Position numbers and translations under genes: made by a program. From Thauera aminoaromatica S2 (lineage in GTDB: Bacteria > Pseudomonadota > Gammaproteobacteria > Burkholderiales > Rhodocyclaceae): a DNA stretch of 38,154 nt. Where the stretch lies: positions 1 to 38,154 of the forward strand of contig NZ_AMXD01000022.1 of NCBI RefSeq assembly GCF_000310185.1, read 5' to 3'. Below, one piece after another: positions 33,899-38,154 of the stretch; within the stretch, counting starts at the first letter, position 1, and each line of letters starts with the position of its first letter. The notes under the pieces are model-generated. The model had not been told where the DNA came from. It ran no database searches and was given only the letters and a program-made list of their open reading frames with translations.

Positions 33899-36613
33899 AT
33901 GAGCCCGCGAACCGCCCAGCTTTCCCCCATCGAGAACGCCCACGCCCGCGCGGCCGACGAGGTCCTCGCAGCGCTGGACAGCAGCCCGACGGGCCTCTCT
34001 GCGGACGAGGCCGCACGACGTCTCGCCGAGATCGGCCCCAACCGCCTGCCCGAGCCGCCCCGGGACGGCGTGGTCAAGCGCTTCTTCAAGCATTTCAACG
34101 ACGTGCTGATCTACGTGCTGCTCGGCGCCGCCGCGATCACTGCGAGCCTCGGCCACTGGATCGACACCGGCGTCATCCTCGGCGTGGTGGTCATCAACGC
34201 CATCATCGGCTTCATTCAGGAAGGCAAGGCCGAGGAGGCGCTTGCAGGCATCCGCAAGATGCTGTCCCTGCGTGCCGAGGCCTGCCGCGACGGACACTGG
34301 AGCGCGGTGGACGCCGACGGCCTGGTGCCCGGCGACATCGTGCGCCTGCGCTCGGGCGACCGCGTGCCCGCCGACGTGCGCCTGATCGAGGCCACCAACC
34401 TGCGCATCGAGGAGTCCGCGCTCACCGGCGAGTCGGTCCCCGCCGACAAGAACACCGCCGCGGTCGAGGCCGCCGCCGGCGTCGGCGACCGCTTCGGCAT
34501 GGCCTATTCGGGCACCCTGGTCGCCGCCGGGCGGGGCATCGGCGTGGCCGTCGCCACCGGGCCCGACACCGAGCTCGGCCGCATCGACCGCCTGATCGCC
34601 GAGGTGCAGCCCCTGCAGACCCCGCTCACCCGGCAGATGGTGCAGTTCAGCAAGATCCTGTCGGTGCTCATCGTCGGCCTGGCGCTGCTCATGCTGGGCG
34701 TCGGCCTCGCGGTGCACGAGCAGCCGCTGGCCGAGGTCTTCCTCGCCGCGATCGGCTTCGCGGTCGCGGCCATCCCCGAAGGCCTGCCCGCCATCCTCAC
34801 CATCACGCTCGCGCTCGGCGTTCAGCGCATGGCGCGGCGCAACGCGATCACGCGCAAGCTCACCGCGGTCGAGGCGCTCGGCTCGGTCACGGTGATCTGC
34901 TCGGACAAGACCGGCACGCTGACGAAGAACGAGATGACCGTGCGCCACGTCCTCACCCGCGGCGGCTTCTACGAGGTCAGCGGCACCGGCTACCGCCCCG
35001 AGGGCGAGATCACCCTCGAAGGCAAGGTCGCCAGCCTGGCGCACCACGACCACCTGCACGCGCTGATCGAGGTCGTCGCGGTCGCCAACGACACCCACAT
35101 CGCCGAAGAGGACGGCCAGTGGAAGGTCACCGGCGAGCCCACCGAGGGCGCGCTGCGCACGCTCGCGCACAAGGCCGGCTTCGACGCCGGCGCGCACCAG
35201 CGCCACGACAGCATCCCCTTCGAGTCGGCCAACAAGTTCATGGCCACGCTCGACACCGCCCCCTGCGGGCAGCGCCGCATCCTGCTGAAAGGCGCGCCCG
35301 ACCGCCTGCTCGAGCGCTGCCGCCACGAGCTCGGCGCCGACGGCGAGCTCGTGGCGCTCGACCGCGCCTTCTGGGAGGAGCGCATCGACGCGCTGAGCGG
35401 CGAGGGCCTGCGCGTGCTCGCCGCCGCCGCGCGCGACGTGCCCGACAGCAAGGACGCGCTCGTCATCGAGGACCTGCAGGAGGACATGGTCTTCCTCGGC
35501 CTCATCGGCATCATCGACCCGCCGCGCCCGGAAGCGATCGCGGCGATCCGCTCCTGCCACGAAGCCGGCATCCGCGTGAAGATGATCACCGGCGACCACG
35601 CCGGCACCGCGCGCGCAATCGGCATCGAGATGGGCCTGGGCACGGCCGACGCGCTGAAGGTGATCACCGGCGCCGAGATCGAGGCCGCCAGCGACGAGGA
35701 ACTGCAGCGGATCGCCCACGACTGCGACCTCTTCGCGCGCACCAGCCCCGAGCACAAGCTGCGCCTGGTCGAGGCCCTGCAGGCGCGCGGCGAGGTGGTG
35801 GCAATGACCGGCGACGGGGTCAACGACGCCCCCGCGCTCAAGCGCGCCGACGTCGGCGTGGCGATGGGCATCAAGGGCACCGAGGCCACCAAGGAGGCCG
35901 CCGAGATCGTGCTCGCCGACGACAACTTCTCCACCATCGAGCGCGCCGTCGAGGAAGGTCGCACGATCTACGACAACCTGCGCAAGGCCATCCTCTTCAT
36001 CCTGCCCACCAACGGCGCCCAGGGCTTCGTGATGCTCGCCGCGGTGGTGCTCGGCCTCACCCTGCCGCTCACGCCGGTGCAGATCCTGTGGGTGAACATG
36101 GTGGTGGCGGTCACGCTGGCGCTTGCGCTCGCCTTCGAGCCCGCCGAGCCGGGCGTCATGCAGCGCCCGCCGCGGCGCCCCGGCGCGCCGATCATGGACG
36201 GCGCGATGCTGTGGCGGGTGGGCTTCGTGTCGCTGCTGATCGGCGGCGCCACCATCGTCTCGTTCGAGTATTCGCTGCTGCAGGGCATGGAACTGCAGGC
36301 CGCGCGCACGATGGCGGTCAACACCCTGGTGGTCGCGCAGGCCTGGTACCTCTTCAACAGCCGCTTCCTCACCGCCTCCAGCCTCTCGCCCGCGCGCCTG
36401 TTCACCAACCCGGCGGCGCAGGTCTCGGTGCTGATCCTGGCCCTGCTGCAGCTCGGCTTCGTCTACCTGCCCTTCATGAACACCTGGTTCGGCACCACCC
36501 CGCTCGCGCTCGAATACTGGCTGCCCCCGCTCGCGATCGGCGCGCTGGTCTTCCTCGTGATCGAGGCCGAGAAGGCGCTGCAGCGGCGATACGGGGCGCG
36601 CAAGAGCGGCTGA
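33899..36613 (+). CDS. P-type cation-transporting ATPase (P2-like, HAD-IC)
   Basis: A 904-residue ion pump. The actuator motif SALTGESVP is near 173, PEGLP in helix 4 near 293, and the phosphorylation site [14 protein letters not shown] has Asp336. Also present are the nucleotide-binding [24 protein letters not shown], and the hinge [21 protein letters not shown] near 637. The N-terminal cation-ATPase domain and C-terminal six-helix domain are complete. The ion is unclear. The helix-6 segment is [19 protein letters not shown], lacking the Asp of the NxxTD motif of Ca2+ pumps, so calcium is not assured. TATTAAT (33790-33796) is a possible -10, and a hairpin AGGCTT-GCAC-AAGCCT (33818-33833) lies before ATG 33899. 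PPK2 follows after a REP pair. Confidence 0.9.
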   Translation: MSPRTAQLSPIENAHARAADEVLAALDSSPTGLSADEAARRLAEIGPNRLPEPPRDGVVKRFFKHFNDVLIYVLLGAAAITASLGHWIDTGVILGVVVINAIIGFIQEGKAEEALAGIRKMLSLRAEACRDGHWSAVDADGLVPGDIVRLRSGDRVPADVRLIEATNLRIEESALTGESVPADKNTAAVEAAAGVGDRFGMAYSGTLVAAGRGIGVAVATGPDTELGRIDRLIAEVQPLQTPLTRQMVQFSKILSVLIVGLALLMLGVGLAVHEQPLAEVFLAAIGFAVAAIPEGLPAILTITLALGVQRMARRNAITRKLTAVEALGSVTVICSDKTGTLTKNEMTVRHVLTRGGFYEVSGTGYRPEGEITLEGKVASLAHHDHLHALIEVVAVANDTHIAEEDGQWKVTGEPTEGALRTLAHKAGFDAGAHQRHDSIPFESANKFMATLDTAPCGQRRILLKGAPDRLLERCRHELGADGELVALDRAFWEERIDALSGEGLRVLAAAARDVPDSKDALVIEDLQEDMVFLGLIGIIDPPRPEAIAAIRSCHEAGIRVKMITGDHAGTARAIGIEMGLGTADALKVITGAEIEAASDEELQRIAHDCDLFARTSPEHKLRLVEALQARGEVVAMTGDGVNDAPALKRADVGVAMGIKGTEATKEAAEIVLADDNFSTIERAVEEGRTIYDNLRKAILFILPTNGAQGFVMLAAVVLGLTLPLTPVQILWVNMVVAVTLALALAFEPAEPGVMQRPPRRPGAPIMDGAMLWRVGFVSLLIGGATIVSFEYSLLQGMELQAARTMAVNTLVVAQAWYLFNSRFLTASSLSPARLFTNPAAQVSVLILALLQLGFVYLPFMNTWFGTTPLALEYWLPPLAIGALVFLVIEAEKALQRRYGARKSG

Positions 36614-36635
36614 GCGGGCGCCTCGCCAGGCGCCG

Positions 36636-36704
36636 ATCGCGACTTGCGTCGCTCCTGCAGAACCGACACATCCTCGGATCGCCTGCAGGAGCGACGCAAG
36701 CGGC
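36636..36704. repeat. REP-like palindrome cluster B (2 copies)
   Basis: A minus-orientation copy (36636-36658) and a plus-orientation copy (36685-36704) face each other, 26 bases apart, between the ATPase and PPK2. The second has lost its right arm: it reads GCGACGCAAGCGGC where the intact form has GCGACGCAAGTCGC. In RNA the pair could form one larger hairpin. Confidence 0.8.
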
Positions 36705-36851
36705 TTCGCCACGTGCCGCGTTCGACTTCTCCCGCGCGGGGCTCCTCTGCGGGTGGTCGCGCCGAGCCTCCCCGTGCAGCTCCGGTGCGGACCGCTCGCA
36801 CCACGACTCGCGCGCATCCGGTGCATGACGTCGGCCGCAAGGAGGCGGACA

Positions 36852-37790
36852 ATGTCCCGCACGCCCGCTTCGGCCCACCCCAACCAGACGGAGCATCCGA
36901 TGAGCAAGCACAAACCGATCGACATCGCCGGGTTTCGCGTCGAGGGCGGCAAGAAGGTCGACCTCGCCGACTGGCCGACCAAGGTCCGCGCCGTCTACGA
37001 CTCGAAGAGCGACTACGAGGAGCGCCTGGACGCCGGCACCGAGCGCCTGGCCGAGCTGCAGGAGATGCTCTACGCCCACGACCGCTACTCGCTGCTGGTG
37101 ATCTTCCAGGCCATGGACGCGGCCGGCAAGGACGGCGCCATCCGCCACGTCATGTCGGGCATCAACCCGCAGGGCTGCCAGGTGTTCAGCTTCAAGCACC
37201 CGAGCCCCACCGAGCTCGACCACGACTTCCTGTGGCGCACCCACGTCGCGCTGCCCGAGCGCGGCCGCATCGGCATCTTCAACCGCTCGTACTACGAGGA
37301 GGTGCTGATCGTGCGCGTGCTCCCCGAGATCCTGCGCGGCCAGCAGCTGCCCGACGAGACCCTGGCCGCGCGCGACTTCTGGGGCGAACGCTTCCGCTCC
37401 ATAGTCGACGCCGAGGCCCACCTGCACCGCAACGGCACGCGCATCGTCAAGATTTTCCTGCACCTTTCGAAGGACGAGCAGCGCGACCGCCTGATCGCCC
37501 GCATCGACGAGGAAGACAAGAACTGGAAGTTCGACGAAGGCGACATCGAGCAGCGCAAGCACTGGGACAAGTACATGGCCGCCTACGCCGACTGCCTGCG
37601 CGCCACCAGCACGCCCGATTGCCCATGGTACGTGGTGCCGGCCGACGACAAGAAGAACGCCCGCCTGATCGTCTCGCAGATCCTGGTCGACACCCTCGCG
37701 GGGCTCGACCTGCACTACCCCGAGACCAGTCCGGCACGGCGCGAGAAGCTCCTCGAGATCCGCCGCCAGCTCGAAGCCGGCGAGGTCTGA
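36852..37790 (+). CDS. ppk2: PPK2-family polyphosphate:nucleotide phosphotransferase
   Basis: A polyphosphate kinase 2, which transfers phosphate between polyphosphate and nucleoside mono- or diphosphates. The Walker A is [16 protein letters not shown], followed by [17 protein letters not shown], the lid and Walker B region [19 protein letters not shown], and [20 protein letters not shown]. The single PPK2 domain and GxNPQG type resemble the class often using AMP or ADP. ATG 36852 has a near-perfect AAGGAGG at 36839-36845 and adds 16 residues ([16 protein letters not shown]). ATG 36900 ([11 protein letters not shown]) is where the family homology starts, with CGGAG 6 bases before it, and gives 296 residues. 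Either could be used. Confidence 0.92.
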   Translation: MSRTPASAHPNQTEHPMSKHKPIDIAGFRVEGGKKVDLADWPTKVRAVYDSKSDYEERLDAGTERLAELQEMLYAHDRYSLLVIFQAMDAAGKDGAIRHVMSGINPQGCQVFSFKHPSPTELDHDFLWRTHVALPERGRIGIFNRSYYEEVLIVRVLPEILRGQQLPDETLAARDFWGERFRSIVDAEAHLHRNGTRIVKIFLHLSKDEQRDRLIARIDEEDKNWKFDEGDIEQRKHWDKYMAAYADCLRATSTPDCPWYVVPADDKKNARLIVSQILVDTLAGLDLHYPETSPARREKLLEIRRQLEAGEV

Positions 37791-37801
37791 CTTCGCCGGC
37801 C

Positions 37802-37909
37802 TCCGGATGCACCACGACGTCTTGTGGGAGCGACGCGTTGTGCTGCGTTCCGGCCGCGTTACCCTTTGACGCGTCCGGATGCACCACGACGTCTTGTGGG
37901 AGCGACGCG
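37802..37909 (+). repeat. 36-base direct repeat, 72 bases apart
   Basis: The segment beginning TCCGGATGCACCACGACGTC occurs at 37802-37837 and again at 37874-37909, identical over 36 bases and running into a REP-like copy each time. This looks like recent duplication of a REP plus its flank. Confidence 0.85.
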
Positions 37910-38130
37910 AGTCGCGATTGCAGCCTGCGGGAGTCGTGGCGCGGACCGAAGTGCCGCGGTCGCGACTTGCGTCGCTCCCACAAAAGACCGCGCACTGCCG
38001 TCGCCGCGACGCCCACCCCGGGCCGTGACAGCGATCGATCTCCCGTGGGAGCGACGCGAGCCGCGATCCCTGCGCCGGAGATCCGCTCGGCGGTCCGTCG
38101 TGCGCCGCATCGCGACTGGCGTCGCGCCTG
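37824..38130. repeat. REP-like palindrome cluster C (5 copies)
   Basis: Copies at 37824-37842 (plus, right arm lost), 37896-37918 (plus), 37959-37981 (minus), 38045-38067 (plus, one arm base changed) and 38109-38130 (minus, degenerate, loop GCCA). The last 364 bases of the window, 37791-38154, contain these and no recognisable gene. Confidence 0.85.
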
Positions 38131-38154
38131 TCGCCCCCGGGCGCGGCGGTTTCT

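Noticed and set aside
33692-36982. Open frame of about 1,096 codons on the minus strand opposite the P-type ATPase.
   Set aside because: The ATPase frame has all catalytic motifs. The antisense frame is low complexity and runs through a terminator and repeats, as expected in GC-rich DNA.
37802-38130. Repeated units with regular spacing that might be a CRISPR array.
   Set aside because: The units are palindromic, occur in both orientations, vary in sequence and spacing, and recur at other intergenic sites; no cas genes are present.

Overview
The window is about 38 kb of very GC-rich chromosomal DNA from a betaproteobacterium, most likely Rhodocyclales of the Thauera/Azoarcus/Aromatoleum type. 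The evidence is the dnaG-rpoD pair, a circularly permuted two-piece tmRNA with an ANDERFALAA-type tag, the fmdB-DUF502-aspS order, a PEP-CTERM protein behind a sigma-54-like promoter, and REP-like GGAGCGACGC palindromes. It is mostly core genome. No phage, insertion sequence, CRISPR array or integrase is visible. The genus is an inference, because nothing could be searched.

Layout. 1-2.65 kb: the 3' end of dnaG, rpoD and a CAU-anticodon tRNA read as tRNA-Ile2, then terminators. 2.9-3.8 kb: a secreted PEP-CTERM/fibro-slime protein. 3.9-7.7 kb (minus strand): an AMP-forming acyl-CoA synthetase, the permuted ssrA gene with a good sigma-70 promoter, an AhpD-like peroxidase-family gene and acuI. 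7.8-10.3 kb (plus): a nitronate-monooxygenase-family enzyme with a Cys-rich tail, and an HD-GYP response regulator. 10.3-14.4 kb (minus): ffh, EI24 membrane protein, CinA/MoaB-like protein, M48/DUF45-type metallopeptidase and gloA in a tight, overlapping operon. 14.5-20.6 kb (plus): a CcsA-like cytochrome c assembly protein, a CorC/HlyC-type CBS transporter, and pilB-pilC-pilD. 20.7-23.6 kb: fmdB, DUF502, aspS. 23.7-26.2 kb: a TPR response regulator with a degenerate receiver, a barnase-like lipoprotein RNase and a barstar-like inhibitor. 26.1-29.4 kb: a CWC zinc-ribbon protein, hsp20 under a sigma-32-type promoter, argB, a ZIP transporter and the 4.5S SRP RNA (ffs). 29.5-33.7 kb: a second acyl-CoA synthetase paralogous to the first, divergent from a nitroreductase and a 471-residue conserved protein of unknown function. 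33.9-37.8 kb: a P-type cation ATPase and a PPK2 polyphosphate kinase, flanked by REP-like repeats.

Three gene sets work together. PilB, PilC and PilD are the extension ATPase, platform protein and prepilin peptidase of type IV pili. Ffh and ffs are the two components of the bacterial SRP. The RNase and barstar form an exported-toxin/cytosolic-inhibitor pair directly behind the degenerate regulator. The items most worth a second look are the permuted tmRNA with its 14-bp processing stem, the barnase-barstar cassette, the phosphoacceptor Asp-to-Glu change in the TPR regulator, the orphan 471-residue protein, and the REP family whose hairpin loop stays GNRA in most copies.
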